A model generated the notes under the pieces. That model was given only the letters and a program-made list of their open reading frames with translations, was not told the DNA's origin and made no database searches. From positions 7,750,001-7,814,000 of the forward strand of contig NZ_JANADO010000001.1 of the NCBI RefSeq assembly GCF_024199845.1: DNA of 64,000 bases, in the 5' to 3' direction. The translations under genes and the position numbers were made by a program. This document shows positions 16,106 through 25,225 of the stretch, piece by piece. Source of the stretch: Bradyrhizobium sp. CCGB12 (GTDB taxonomy: Bacteria; Pseudomonadota; Alphaproteobacteria; Rhizobiales; Xanthobacteraceae). Every line of letters begins with the position of its first letter. Positions within the stretch are counted from its first letter, which is position 1.

Positions 16106-17794
16106 GTGGCCGACAACAACAAAACACAGGAATCGCCCAAACGCCTGCCGCTGGCGGAAGAGGGGATCATGGAAACCCTGCTGCTTCCGTTCTCGCCGCG
16201 CTTCATTGTGCTGACGATCTGCGCGGTCGTCACTGCGCTCCTCATCGGCATCGGCCTCGCGGATCGCAAGATCTTCGACATCCTGCTGATCCCGATCCTG
16301 ATCTTCGGCGCGCTGACGCTGCTCGGCGTCCGCGATCTCCTCCAGAAGAGCCACGCGGTGCTGCGCAACTATCCGATCTCGGCGCATATCCGCTTCCTGC
16401 TCGAAGAGATCCGCCCCGAGATGCGGCAATATTTCTTCGAGAGCGAGAAGGACGGCATGCCGTTTTCGCGCGACACCCGCTCGTTGGTCTATCAGCGCGC
16501 CAAGATGGAGCTCGACAAGCGCCCGTTCGGCACCCAGGAGGATGTCTATCGCGAAGGCTACGAGTGGATGCATCACTCGGTCTCGCCGAAGGCGCATGCC
16601 ACGGAAAAATTCCGTGTCGTCATCGGTGGGCCGGATTGCGCAAAACCCTATTCGGCCTCCGTGTTCAACATCTCCGCGATGAGCTTTGGCGCGCTCAGCC
16701 CCAACGCCGTGCGGGCGCTCAATGCCGGCGCGAAGAAGGGCGGGTTCGCCCACGACACCGGCGAGGGCGGCGTCAGCCCCTATCACCGCGAGATGGGCGG
16801 CGACATCATCTGGGAGATCGGTTCTGGCTATTTCGGCTGCCGTCATCTCGACGGCACCTTCGATCCGGAGGCGTTTGCACGCGTCGCCGGCGAAGAGCAG
16901 ATCAAGATGGTCGAGCTCAAGGTCAGCCAGGGCGCCAAGCCGGGCCATGGCGGCGTGCTGCCGGCCGCAAAGGTCTCGGAAGAGATTTCCAAGATCCGCG
17001 GCGTCTCGATGGGCGAGGATTGCATCTCGCCGGCATCGCACCGCGCCTTCTCGACGCCAACAGGCATGATGCAGTTCATCGCCGAGATGCGCCGCCTGTC
17101 CGGCGGCAAGCCCGCCGGTTTCAAGCTGTGCATCGGCCATCCCTGGGAATTCCTGGCGATCTGCAAGGCCATGCTGGAGACCGGCATCTATCCCGATTTC
17201 ATCGTCGTCGACGGCAATGAGGGCGGCACCGGGGCCGCGCCCCTGGAATTCATGGACCATCTGGGCGTGCCGATGCGCGAGGGCGTCAACTTCGTCCACA
17301 ACGCGCTGGTCGGCATCAACGCGCGCGATCGCATCAAGATCGGCGCCTCCGGCAAGATCGCCACCGCTTTCGACATGGCGCGGGCGATGGCGATCGGCGC
17401 CGACTATTGCAACTCGGCGCGCGGCTTCATGTTCTCGCTCGGCTGCATCCAGTCGCTGAGCTGCCACACCGACCGTTGCCCGACCGGCGTCGCGACGCAG
17501 GACCCGACGCGTGCGCGCGCGCTCTACGTGCCGCTCAAGATCGACCGCGTGCACAATTACCACCATGCGACGCTGCACTCGCTGACCGAGCTGATCGCCG
17601 CCGCCGGCCTCGAACATCCGCAGCAGCTGCGCCCGATTCATTTCACCCAGCGTACCTCGACCACCGATGTGAGATCCTTCGCGCAGCTCTATCCGGCGCT
17701 GCGCCCGGGCGAGCTGCTCGAGGGTACGGAAGATCCGCGCTTCCGCGACGCCTGGCGGATGGCGCGCGCCGAGACGTTCCAGCCCGCGCTGTAG
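16106..17794 (+). CDS. FMN-binding glutamate synthase family protein, membrane-anchored
   Basis: The 562-residue protein begins with a GTG codon at 16106, eight bases after GGGAGG. Residues about 30-75 form two membrane segments; the rest is the FMN/3Fe-4S barrel of glutamate synthase (PF01645). Visible are FNISAMSFGALS, the GGVSPYHREMGGD loop, VDGNEGGTGAAP, and the cluster motif CIQSLSCHTDRCPTG with C-x5-C-x4-C spacing. The glutaminase and NADPH subunits of true glutamate synthase are absent, so this is probably a different oxidoreductase using the same barrel. It is a single gene; partner unknown. Confidence 0.88.
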   Translation: MADNNKTQESPKRLPLAEEGIMETLLLPFSPRFIVLTICAVVTALLIGIGLADRKIFDILLIPILIFGALTLLGVRDLLQKSHAVLRNYPISAHIRFLLEEIRPEMRQYFFESEKDGMPFSRDTRSLVYQRAKMELDKRPFGTQEDVYREGYEWMHHSVSPKAHATEKFRVVIGGPDCAKPYSASVFNISAMSFGALSPNAVRALNAGAKKGGFAHDTGEGGVSPYHREMGGDIIWEIGSGYFGCRHLDGTFDPEAFARVAGEEQIKMVELKVSQGAKPGHGGVLPAAKVSEEISKIRGVSMGEDCISPASHRAFSTPTGMMQFIAEMRRLSGGKPAGFKLCIGHPWEFLAICKAMLETGIYPDFIVVDGNEGGTGAAPLEFMDHLGVPMREGVNFVHNALVGINARDRIKIGASGKIATAFDMARAMAIGADYCNSARGFMFSLGCIQSLSCHTDRCPTGVATQDPTRARALYVPLKIDRVHNYHHATLHSLTELIAAAGLEHPQQLRPIHFTQRTSTTDVRSFAQLYPALRPGELLEGTEDPRFRDAWRMARAETFQPAL

Positions 17795-17898
17795 ACGCGG
17801 CGCCGACCGTGGCGACAGCGGTCGGCGTCCAGCGTAAATTCATCGCGAGCGAGGTTGGTGCTTAAGGTTTAGTTCAACTTTGGGTATAGATTGTGCCC

Positions 17899-18137
17899 AT
17901 GGACGAACGACGCGACAAAGCCAGACATCGCGTGCTGAAGGCCGGAACGATCGAGTTCGGCGGCGGCGCGACGACTGCACCGTCCGCAACCTGTCCGACA
18001 CCGGCGCCGCCCTCGACGTCACCAGCCCGATCGGCATCCCCGACCATTTCACCCTGCTCGTCCAGGCCGACGGAAAGCATCTGTCCTGCACCGTGGTCTG
18101 GCGCAAGGATAAGCGGATCGGGGTGAGGTTCGGGTGA
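17899..18137 (+). pseudogene. PilZ domain protein, frame interrupted by a one-base deletion
   Basis: The first 24 codons from ATG 17899 read MDERRDKARHRVLKAG and then TIEFGGGA, a normal PilZ start with the RxxxR c-di-GMP motif (RHRVLKAG). The frame then turns to nonsense, while the neighbouring frame continues as DCTVRNLSDTGAALDV and on to RIGVRFG, the rest of the domain. Inserting one base (expected T) between 17971 and 17972, giving GCG ATC GAC TGC, restores an uninterrupted 79-residue protein. PilZ proteins bind cyclic di-GMP and steer motility or exopolysaccharide. Whether this is a real mutation or a sequencing error cannot be decided here. Confidence 0.75.
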
Positions 18138-18180
18138 GGTTGCCCTGCGTGTGATGCGAGTTCGCGCCGCAAACTCAACT

Positions 18181-18330
18181 GTCGTCCCGGCCTAGTGCGC
18201 AATTGCGCACGGGGGCCGGGATCCATACCGCGTGATTTATCGGTCAAGCGTAGGTAGCAGTAGCGGGCAACTACCAGTCTTCGCCAAACCCAATGCTGTG
18301 GCTATGGGTCCCGGCCTTCGCCGGGACGAC
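18181..18330. repeat. Interspersed palindromic repeat, family C copy 3
   Basis: The ends GTCGTCCCGG and CCGGGACGAC are perfect inverted repeats. The palindrome GTGCGCAATTGCGCAC recurs at 18195-18210 as in copy 1. It lies between the PilZ gene and the end of the CorC-type gene. Confidence 0.85.
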
Positions 18331-18354
18331 GAGTCGAGAGATCGAAGTCGCCAC

Positions 18355-19650
18355 TCACGCCGCCGCCTGCTCGCCCTGCCTGCTCGCCAAAATCTTGTCG
18401 ATCCTCCGTCCATCCAGATCGACCACCTCGATGCGCCAGCCGGCGAAAACGAAGGCGTCGCCGACGTTGGGCAGTACGCTGAACTGTTGCAGCACGAGGC
18501 CCGCCACCGTGTTGTAGCGATGCGGCGGCAGCTCGACGCCGAGCAGTTCGCCGAATTCGTCGACCGGCATCCAGCCGGAGATCAGGAGCGAGTCGTCGTC
18601 GCGCCTGATATAGGCCGGCTCGGGAGGCCCTTCCTCGGAATGGAAGGCGCCGACGATGGACTCGAGGATGTCAGCGGCGGTCACCATGCCTTCGAAGGCG
18701 CCGTATTCGTCGTAGACCAAACCGACGTGAACGGGGGCGGCCTTCAGGATGGCCAGCACGTCGCGGGCATCTGCCGACGCCGGAATGCCGGGCGCCTCGC
18801 GCACGAGCGCGCGCAGATCCGGTGTGCGCTCGTTCATATAGGCGACCAGCAGGTCCTTGGCCTGGAGCACGCCGATCGGCTTGTCGCGGTCGCCGTCCGA
18901 GACGGGAAAGCGCGAATGCGGGCTCTTCGCGATGATCTCCTGAATGGTCCGCGAATCGTCGTTCAGGTCGATCTCGTCGACCTCGGTGCGCGGCGTCATG
19001 ACCGCGCCGACCGGCCGGTCGCCGAGCCGCATCACGCCGGCGATCATCTCCCTCTCGCCGGGTTCGAGCACGCCTGCGTTCTCGGCCTCGCTGACGAGGT
19101 GATGGATCTCGTCCTCCGAGACCTTCTCCTCGGCCCTGCCGCCGCGGCCGAGCAGCGTGAGGATCAGCCTGCCCGAGAGATCGAGCAGGAACACGAGCGG
19201 CAGCGAGATTCGCGCCAGCAGATGCATCGCTGGCGCGACTCTCACCGCGATGCTCTCGGGGTCGCGCAACGCCACCTGTTTCGGCACCAGCTCGCCGACG
19301 ATCAGCGTGGCGTAGGTGATGAGCGTGACGACGATGCCGACGCCGACGATGTCGGCAATGCCCTTGGACATGCCAAGCTCGAGCAGCCATTGCGTCAGCC
19401 GCTGCCCGAGCGTCGCGCCCGAGAATGCGCCGGAGAGCACGCCGACCAGCGTGATGCCGATCTGCACCGTCGAGAGGAACTTGCCTGGATCGGCCGCCAG
19501 CGTCAGCGCCCGATCGGCGCCGCGGACGCCCTTGGCGGCGAGCAGCGACAGCCGCGCCGGGCGAGACGACACCACGGCCAGCTCGGACATGGACAGCAAG
19601 CCGTTGATGACGATCAGGACGACGACGATAATCAGTTCGACGGAGAGCAT
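18355..19650 (-). CDS. CNNM/CorC-type membrane protein (hemolysin family, TlyC-like)
   Basis: The 431-residue protein has the three-part layout of this family: a CNNM transmembrane domain (about residues 1-180, with TLIVGELVPKQVALRDPE), a CBS pair (VMTPRTEVDEIDLNDDSR onward) and the C-terminal CorC_HlyC domain with GWMPVDEFGELLG. Members act in Mg2+/Co2+ export or envelope integrity; the hemolysin name is historical. I chose ATG 19650 so that the first membrane helix starts at residue 4. It is a single gene on the minus strand. Confidence 0.88.
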   Translation of the reverse strand: MLSVELIIVVVLIVINGLLSMSELAVVSSRPARLSLLAAKGVRGADRALTLAADPGKFLSTVQIGITLVGVLSGAFSGATLGQRLTQWLLELGMSKGIADIVGVGIVVTLITYATLIVGELVPKQVALRDPESIAVRVAPAMHLLARISLPLVFLLDLSGRLILTLLGRGGRAEEKVSEDEIHHLVSEAENAGVLEPGEREMIAGVMRLGDRPVGAVMTPRTEVDEIDLNDDSRTIQEIIAKSPHSRFPVSDGDRDKPIGVLQAKDLLVAYMNERTPDLRALVREAPGIPASADARDVLAILKAAPVHVGLVYDEYGAFEGMVTAADILESIVGAFHSEEGPPEPAYIRRDDDSLLISGWMPVDEFGELLGVELPPHRYNTVAGLVLQQFSVLPNVGDAFVFAGWRIEVVDLDGRRIDKILASRQGEQAAA

Positions 19651-19890
19651 TGATGTTCCGAGAATAAGCGAGTGTGGCCGGGCGCGGCACGGGGCTTGAT
19701 ATAGGTATCCCGGTGAGAAAATGCCGGTCATTGTGTCGCGTTCCGCTGCCGCGGGGGAAGCTGGCAGTGGACGAGGTTCGGCGAGGCCGGCGACGAGGTG
19801 GCCCCGCGGAACTACGGATTGTTGCTTAACGGGCTCTTAGTGGCCGCGAGCTAGGTTCCTGACATTTGCAGAATGTATTCGGGGACCAGA

Positions 19891-21966
19891 ATGCGGATCG
19901 GAAAGCTTTTCGCGCTGTCGATGCTGACGGTGACGGTTTTTGCAGTCATTCTCGGCGCCGAGGTGCTCATACCGCAGACGCGCATCTTCACGAACCGTTC
20001 CGACGCGATCAAGACGGTCGACGCCTTCGGTGCGACCCTGATGGTCAGCCAGCAGGTCGCAGGCCTTCGCGCTCCCTATATCGGACCGATCTTCCAGGAA
20101 GCCGCTGCCACACAGGCACAGATCGACGCTGCCACCAAGGCCGCGAAAGCCGCCGATGCCGCATTTGAAGGCGCAAGGCGCGCCATCATGGTGCTCGATG
20201 ACGGCGCAGCGATGGCCGAGAACCTCGATCGCGCGGCGCGGCGGCTGAAGGAAATCTACACGGCGGCCGATCGCGCGATGGGCGTTCCCCTGGCGGCACG
20301 CGACAGTGCTGTGATCAAGGGCTTTCTGCCCGGTGTCGCCGAGGTCATCGGCAACATCGAACCGGTCATGAACTGGCTCGAGGCGAAGGGCATCAGTGCC
20401 GATTCCTCGCTTGCGGCGCTGCTGAGCCTGGCGCGAACGGCGCAGGATCTGCGCGTCTCCGCGGGTAACCGTGCCGCCACGCTGTCACCGGCACTGAGCG
20501 CACGCCGCCCGCTCACGACGGCCGAATTCGCGCTGATGGATCGCATGCAAGGTCGTGTCGAGGCCGACCGCGAGCGCATCGAGGCCGGCATCGACCAGCT
20601 CGGAAACCCTCCTCGTATCGCCACCGCGCTGAAGGCGGCAACCGAATCGTATTTCGGAAAGGCAGCGGCCGCAGTAGACAAGGAGATGCCCGCGGCCCGG
20701 GGTGACGGCAAGTACGGTATCAACGCCGACGAGCTGGCGAAGGTCATCGTGCCCGCGATCCAGATGTTCTATGGCGTGCGCGACGCCGCGCTGGCGGAAG
20801 CGGCCGAGCGCGCTTCGGCCGCGCGTGACGCCGCGCTGGCCATGCTCGCCCTTGCGGGCGTTGCGGTGCTGGCATTGCTCGGGACGCTCGCCGGCGTGAC
20901 CATCATGCTGCGCAGGCGCGTGGTGACGCCGCTTGCGAAGCTCGCGGACGTGATCGGAATGCTCGCGGCCGGACAGCATGAGGTCGAGATCCCCGCGACC
21001 GGCCGCAACGACGAGATCGGCCAGGTCGCAGCCTCGCTCCGGCATTTCAAGGATTCGCTCGCCGCCAAGAAGACCGCCGACGAGTCCGCCGCGGTCGAAG
21101 CCGAGGCGAAGCTTCGGCGCAGCCAGCGCATGGACCAGATCGCGCGCGAGTTCGAAGCCATGATCGGCGACGTGATCAACACCGTGTCGTCGGCATCCTC
21201 GGAGCTGGAAGTATCGGCGGGAACGCTGACGAACACGGCCGATCAATCGGAAAAGGTCACCGCGACCGTTGCGGCCGCCTCCGAACAGGCCTCGACCAAC
21301 GTGCAGACTGTTGCGGCGGCCGCGGAGGAGATGGCCTCGTCGGTCGACGAGATCAGCCGGCAGGTCCAAGATTCCGCGCGCATCGCCGGTGAAGCGGTGC
21401 AGCAGGCGGGGCGCACCAACGACTATGTCGGCGAGCTCGCCAAGGCGGCGGGGCGGATCGGGGACGTGGTCGAGCTCATCAGCCAGATCGCGGGCCAGAC
21501 CAACCTTCTGGCCCTCAACGCCACCATCGAGGCGGCCCGCGCCGGCGAGGCCGGCCGCGGCTTCGCCGTCGTTGCCTCCGAGGTCAAGGCGCTGGCCGAG
21601 CAGACCGCCAAGGCCACCGGCGAGATCAGTCAGCAGATCACGGGGATCCAGACCGCGACGGAGGATTCGGTCGGTGCCATCAAGGCGATCGGCGATACCA
21701 TCTCCCGCATGTCGGAGATTGCGTCAGCGATCGCCGCGGCGGTCGAGGAGCAGGGCGCCGCGACGCGGGAGATTTCGCGCAACGTGCAGCAGGCGGCCCG
21801 CGGCACCCAGCAGGTCTCCGCCAGCATCGTCGACGTGCAGCGCGGCGCCAGCCAGACCGGATCGGCCTCTGCCAACGTGCTCGCCTCGGCGAGGTCGCTG
21901 TCGGGCGAGAGCAGCCGTCTCAAGGTCGAGGTCGGAAAGTTCCTGGACGCGATCCGGGCCGCGTAG
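19891..21966 (+). CDS. Methyl-accepting chemotaxis protein
   Basis: The 691-residue receptor has one membrane helix at the N-terminus, an alpha-helical periplasmic part to about residue 310, a second helix ([17 protein letters not shown]), a HAMP domain and the signalling hairpin with [20 protein letters not shown] and [20 protein letters not shown]. The periplasmic part has no Cache or PAS motif that I can name and resembles long helical-bundle sensors. I chose ATG 19891, with GGGGA upstream, over ATG 19873. No che genes are adjacent. It lacks the C-terminal CheR-docking pentapeptide. Confidence 0.93.
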   Translation: MRIGKLFALSMLTVTVFAVILGAEVLIPQTRIFTNRSDAIKTVDAFGATLMVSQQVAGLRAPYIGPIFQEAAATQAQIDAATKAAKAADAAFEGARRAIMVLDDGAAMAENLDRAARRLKEIYTAADRAMGVPLAARDSAVIKGFLPGVAEVIGNIEPVMNWLEAKGISADSSLAALLSLARTAQDLRVSAGNRAATLSPALSARRPLTTAEFALMDRMQGRVEADRERIEAGIDQLGNPPRIATALKAATESYFGKAAAAVDKEMPAARGDGKYGINADELAKVIVPAIQMFYGVRDAALAEAAERASAARDAALAMLALAGVAVLALLGTLAGVTIMLRRRVVTPLAKLADVIGMLAAGQHEVEIPATGRNDEIGQVAASLRHFKDSLAAKKTADESAAVEAEAKLRRSQRMDQIAREFEAMIGDVINTVSSASSELEVSAGTLTNTADQSEKVTATVAAASEQASTNVQTVAAAAEEMASSVDEISRQVQDSARIAGEAVQQAGRTNDYVGELAKAAGRIGDVVELISQIAGQTNLLALNATIEAARAGEAGRGFAVVASEVKALAEQTAKATGEISQQITGIQTATEDSVGAIKAIGDTISRMSEIASAIAAAVEEQGAATREISRNVQQAARGTQQVSASIVDVQRGASQTGSASANVLASARSLSGESSRLKVEVGKFLDAIRAA

Positions 21967-22050
21967 GAAAAGCGCGGCCCGATGACAGGCTCCGCGGGCG
22001 TCTCGAAGGACGAGGCGCGCATCCGCGCTTAGGCTAGTCACAGACCAGCA

Positions 22051-23367
22051 TCAGCCGCCCTCGCCGGGATTCTCCAGGCTGAACGTCTCGGACTGCTCGT
22101 CATAGGCGAACAGCTCGGCATAGCGGCCCCAAGACACCACCGTCTTCAGTGTCTCGTCGGCATAATCCTCGGACATATAGTCCTCGAGCTCGTTGCGGAA
22201 CCTGGCCGCAGGCGCAGTATGCGAGGGACGCTCGTCCAGCACGCGACGGATCAGTCCCATCACCGGCACGTAGGTCACGAGATGTTCGGCGAACAGTTTC
22301 TTGCGTGCGTCGGTTTCGAGATGGGCAAATCGCTTGCCGGCGTCGGCGAGCATCAGATCGCCTTCGCTGAGCTGGGCGAAGCGCAACAGTTGAAGCGACT
22401 CGCCGAGATGAAGGATCTCGTCGGCCTCGAGCTGGAGCTGGCTTGCGAGCACCGGCAGGTCGGCATGTCCGTAATAGGGCGGCGCGGCCAGCGTCTCGAT
22501 CAGGCCCGACAGCACATTGGAGGACACATGATGCAGCGTCATGCCGATGCCAGTGCCGGAAATGCCCTCGATCGAAGGCGCTCTTGGCTCGGCGCGCTGG
22601 GTCATGCGAGCATAGATGTTGTCGACGAGCTGACGGAAATGCGGATCGAGGCGGTTGCGTGGATGGGGCAGCTCGACCTTAATTTCGGCGGCGACACGCC
22701 CCGGGTTCGACGAGAACACGAGGATGCGATCGCACATCAGCACCGCTTCCTCGATATTGTGCGTGACCATCAGCACGGACTTGATCGGCAGCCGGCCCTC
22801 CATCCAGAGATCGATCAGATCGGTGCGCAGCGTTTCGGCGGTAAGCACGTCGAGCGCCGAGAACGGCTCGTCCATCAGCAGGAGGTCGGGATGCACCACC
22901 AGCGCGCGGGCAAAGCCGACGCGCTGGCGCATGCCGCCCGACAATTCCTTGGGAAAGGCTGACTCGAACCCGTCGAGGCCGATCAGGTCGATTGCCGCGA
23001 GCGCACGCTTGCGGCGCTTGGCGGCATCGACGCCTAGCGCTTCCAGGCCGAGTTCGACGTTTTGCAGCACCGTCAGCCAGGGAAACAGGGCGAATGATTG
23101 AAACACCATGGCAACACCGTTCGGCGGTCCGACGATGGTTTCGCCGCGGCAGGTTGCGCTTCCCGACGAAGGCGTCACAAGGCCGGCAATGATCCGCAAG
23201 AGCGTCGACTTTCCGGAACCGGAGCGGCCGAGCAGGCCGACGATTTCGCCCGAGCGGATCGTCAGATCGACCTTATCGAGAACCAATAGTTCCTCGCCGC
23301 TGCCCTTCGGAAACGACCGGCAGACGCCGCGAATATCGATGAGCGCAGAGGGGTGATCGAGCATCAT
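22051..23367 (-). CDS. ABC transporter ATPase with C-terminal AAA-associated domain (anion type)
   Basis: The 438-residue protein has an SsuB/NrtD-like ATPase (Walker A GRSGSGKST at residues 47-55, signature LSGGMRQRVGFARA, Walker B LLLMDEPFSALD) followed from about residue 275 by an extra domain resembling AAA_assoc_C (PF09821), with the segments HADLPVLASQLQLEADE and LVTYVPVMGLIRRVLDE. Two adjacent ATGs (23367, 23364) follow GAGGAGAC. The gene lies 10 bases behind the duplicated permease, so the two form one operon. The extra domain may regulate transport. The anion carried is unknown. Confidence 0.87.
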   Translation of the reverse strand: MMLDHPSALIDIRGVCRSFPKGSGEELLVLDKVDLTIRSGEIVGLLGRSGSGKSTLLRIIAGLVTPSSGSATCRGETIVGPPNGVAMVFQSFALFPWLTVLQNVELGLEALGVDAAKRRKRALAAIDLIGLDGFESAFPKELSGGMRQRVGFARALVVHPDLLLMDEPFSALDVLTAETLRTDLIDLWMEGRLPIKSVLMVTHNIEEAVLMCDRILVFSSNPGRVAAEIKVELPHPRNRLDPHFRQLVDNIYARMTQRAEPRAPSIEGISGTGIGMTLHHVSSNVLSGLIETLAAPPYYGHADLPVLASQLQLEADEILHLGESLQLLRFAQLSEGDLMLADAGKRFAHLETDARKKLFAEHLVTYVPVMGLIRRVLDERPSHTAPAARFRNELEDYMSEDYADETLKTVVSWGRYAELFAYDEQSETFSLENPGEGG

Positions 23368-23377
23368 TGTCTCCTCG

Positions 23378-25111
23378 TCAGCCGAGCCGCAAGCGACGTT
23401 CGCCAAACGCATAGAGTGGCCGCCAGACCAGACGATTGAAAAGCGTTACCAGAATGCACATCGCGGCGATCCCGAGAACGACGCGTGGGAAATCACCGGC
23501 TTCCGTCGCCGACGCGATATAGGCGCCGAGCCCGGTGGCGTTCAAATGTGTGTCGCCCCAGCTTGCGACCTCGGCGACGATCGACGCGTTCCAGGAGCCG
23601 CCGGATGCCGTGATCGCGCCGGTGACGTAGTAGGGGAAGATGCCGGGTAGGATGACCTTGAACCACCATCGCCATCCGCTGAGATGGAAGCTGCTTGCCG
23701 CCTCGCGCAGATCGCTGGGAAAGGCGCTGGCGCCGGCGATGACATTGAACAGGATGTACCATTGAGTGCCGAGGATCATCAGCGGGCTCAGCCAGACATC
23801 CGGATCGAGCCTGAAGCTGACGATAGCGACGACGAAGACCGGAAAGGCAAGATTTGCGGGAAAGGCGGCGAGAAACTGTGCCAGCGGCTGGATGCGCTCG
23901 GCCAGCTTCGGCCGCAGCCCGATCCACACGCCGATTGGCACCCAGATCAGGGTGGCGAGGCTGATCAGAACTGCGACGCGCAGTAGCGTGATCAACCCGT
24001 CGCGCATCACGATGAGGACATCGGGCAGACCGAGACTGGCCGACAAATAGCGATACGTTAGCCAGGCGGCATAGATTGTGCCGGCAAGGACGAAGGCAAC
24101 CCACCCCCCGTCGATCAGTCGCGACGGCTGGCTCTTGCTCTTCGTTGGCGGGAGTAATTTCGGCAGCGAGATGCGCAAATTCGAGATCGCCCGATTGACG
24201 GCAGAGAACGGAAGCGTAATGGCACGCAGAGCCCGGGTTCGACGAAACAGATCGAGCATCCACGACGTGGGTACTTCGCCGGACGCCGTCTGTTCGAAGC
24301 GAAATTTGTCGGCCCAGGCGATGATGGGTCGGAACAGCAACTGATCATAGGCGATGATGACGAGCAGCATGGCCAGCATGGCGTAGAAGATCGCCGGCAA
24401 GTCCTGCTGCTGGATAGCGAGCGCGACATAGGAGCCGACACCCGGCAGGGTCACCGTGGTGTTGCCGACCGTGATCGCTTCCGAGGCGACCACGAAGAAC
24501 CAGCCGCCCGACATGGACATCATCGCGTTCCAGATCAGTCCCGGCATCGCGAACGGCACGTCGAGGCGCCAGAAGCGCTGCCAGCCGGACAAATGGAAGC
24601 TCTGCGTGGCCTCCTCCAGGTCCTTCGGCACATTGCGCATCGACTGGTACATGCTGAACGTCATGTTCCAGGCCTGGCTGGTGAAGATCGCAAACACGGA
24701 GGCGAGCTCGGCGCCCAGCACCTTCCCCGGAAACAGGTTCATGAAGAAGACGACGGTGAAGGTGAGAAAGCCGAGGATCGGCACCGACTGGAGGATGTCC
24801 AGCATCGGGATCATCACCATCTCCGCGCGCCGGCTCTTGGCGGCAATCGCCGCGTAGATGAAAGTGAAGACCGTCGAGCAAACGATCGCCAGCAGCATCC
24901 GCAGGACGGTGCGGAGCGCGTAGAGCGGCAGATTTGCCGGATCGAGCGAGACTGGCGTGTGCTCCAGATCGGACAGTGGTGCTACGGTCTGCTCGCCACC
25001 GTAGACGATCAGCACCATGGTTCCGATCACGAGGATCAGAGCCACGACATCCCAGACATTGGGTCGCAACGCCCGGCCGATCGCGGCCGTGCGGATTTCT
25101 CTCAGCTTCAT
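23378..25111 (-). CDS. ABC transporter duplicated permease (anion-type, two fused BPD domains)
   Basis: The 577-residue protein holds two copies of the NitT/TauT-type permease in tandem. The docking loops are visible twice: EEATQSFHLSGWQRFWRLDV in the first half and REAASSFHLSGWRWWFKVIL in the second. Each half has about six membrane segments. This matches the duplicated-permease class of ABC anion transporters. A single polypeptide can thus form the whole channel. The gene is upstream of the matching ATPase. No binding protein is encoded nearby, which is unusual for an importer. Confidence 0.88.
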   Translation of the reverse strand: MKLREIRTAAIGRALRPNVWDVVALILVIGTMVLIVYGGEQTVAPLSDLEHTPVSLDPANLPLYALRTVLRMLLAIVCSTVFTFIYAAIAAKSRRAEMVMIPMLDILQSVPILGFLTFTVVFFMNLFPGKVLGAELASVFAIFTSQAWNMTFSMYQSMRNVPKDLEEATQSFHLSGWQRFWRLDVPFAMPGLIWNAMMSMSGGWFFVVASEAITVGNTTVTLPGVGSYVALAIQQQDLPAIFYAMLAMLLVIIAYDQLLFRPIIAWADKFRFEQTASGEVPTSWMLDLFRRTRALRAITLPFSAVNRAISNLRISLPKLLPPTKSKSQPSRLIDGGWVAFVLAGTIYAAWLTYRYLSASLGLPDVLIVMRDGLITLLRVAVLISLATLIWVPIGVWIGLRPKLAERIQPLAQFLAAFPANLAFPVFVVAIVSFRLDPDVWLSPLMILGTQWYILFNVIAGASAFPSDLREAASSFHLSGWRWWFKVILPGIFPYYVTGAITASGGSWNASIVAEVASWGDTHLNATGLGAYIASATEAGDFPRVVLGIAAMCILVTLFNRLVWRPLYAFGERRLRLG

Positions 25112-25130
25112 GCGGCCCGTCCTCGGGGCT

Positions 25131-25225
25131 AGAGCATGATCCGGAAAAGTGTGCAGCGGTTTTCCGACGAGATCATGCTCAAACAATAACCTAAAGCGCG
25201 ATGACGATTCGTCCTCGCGCTTTAG
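25131..25225. repeat. Interspersed palindromic repeat, family D copy 1
   Basis: It begins AGAGCATGATCCGGAAAAGTG and contains GCAGCGGTTTTCCGACGAGATCATGCTC, pairing the GAGCATGATC and GATCATGCTC words; the second half pairs AAAGCGCGATGACGA with TCGTCCTCGCGCTTT. Copies lie at 34701 and 51945. Its right edge contains the stop codon of the minus-strand porin gene. Confidence 0.85.

Noticed and set aside
16082..17641. 519-codon minus-strand frame
   Set aside because: Antisense to the FMN-binding glutamate-synthase-like gene, which has a full set of motifs.
18232..19653. 473-codon plus-strand frame
   Set aside because: Antisense to the CorC-type gene; its composition (His/Asp/Arg-rich) is that of a mirror frame.
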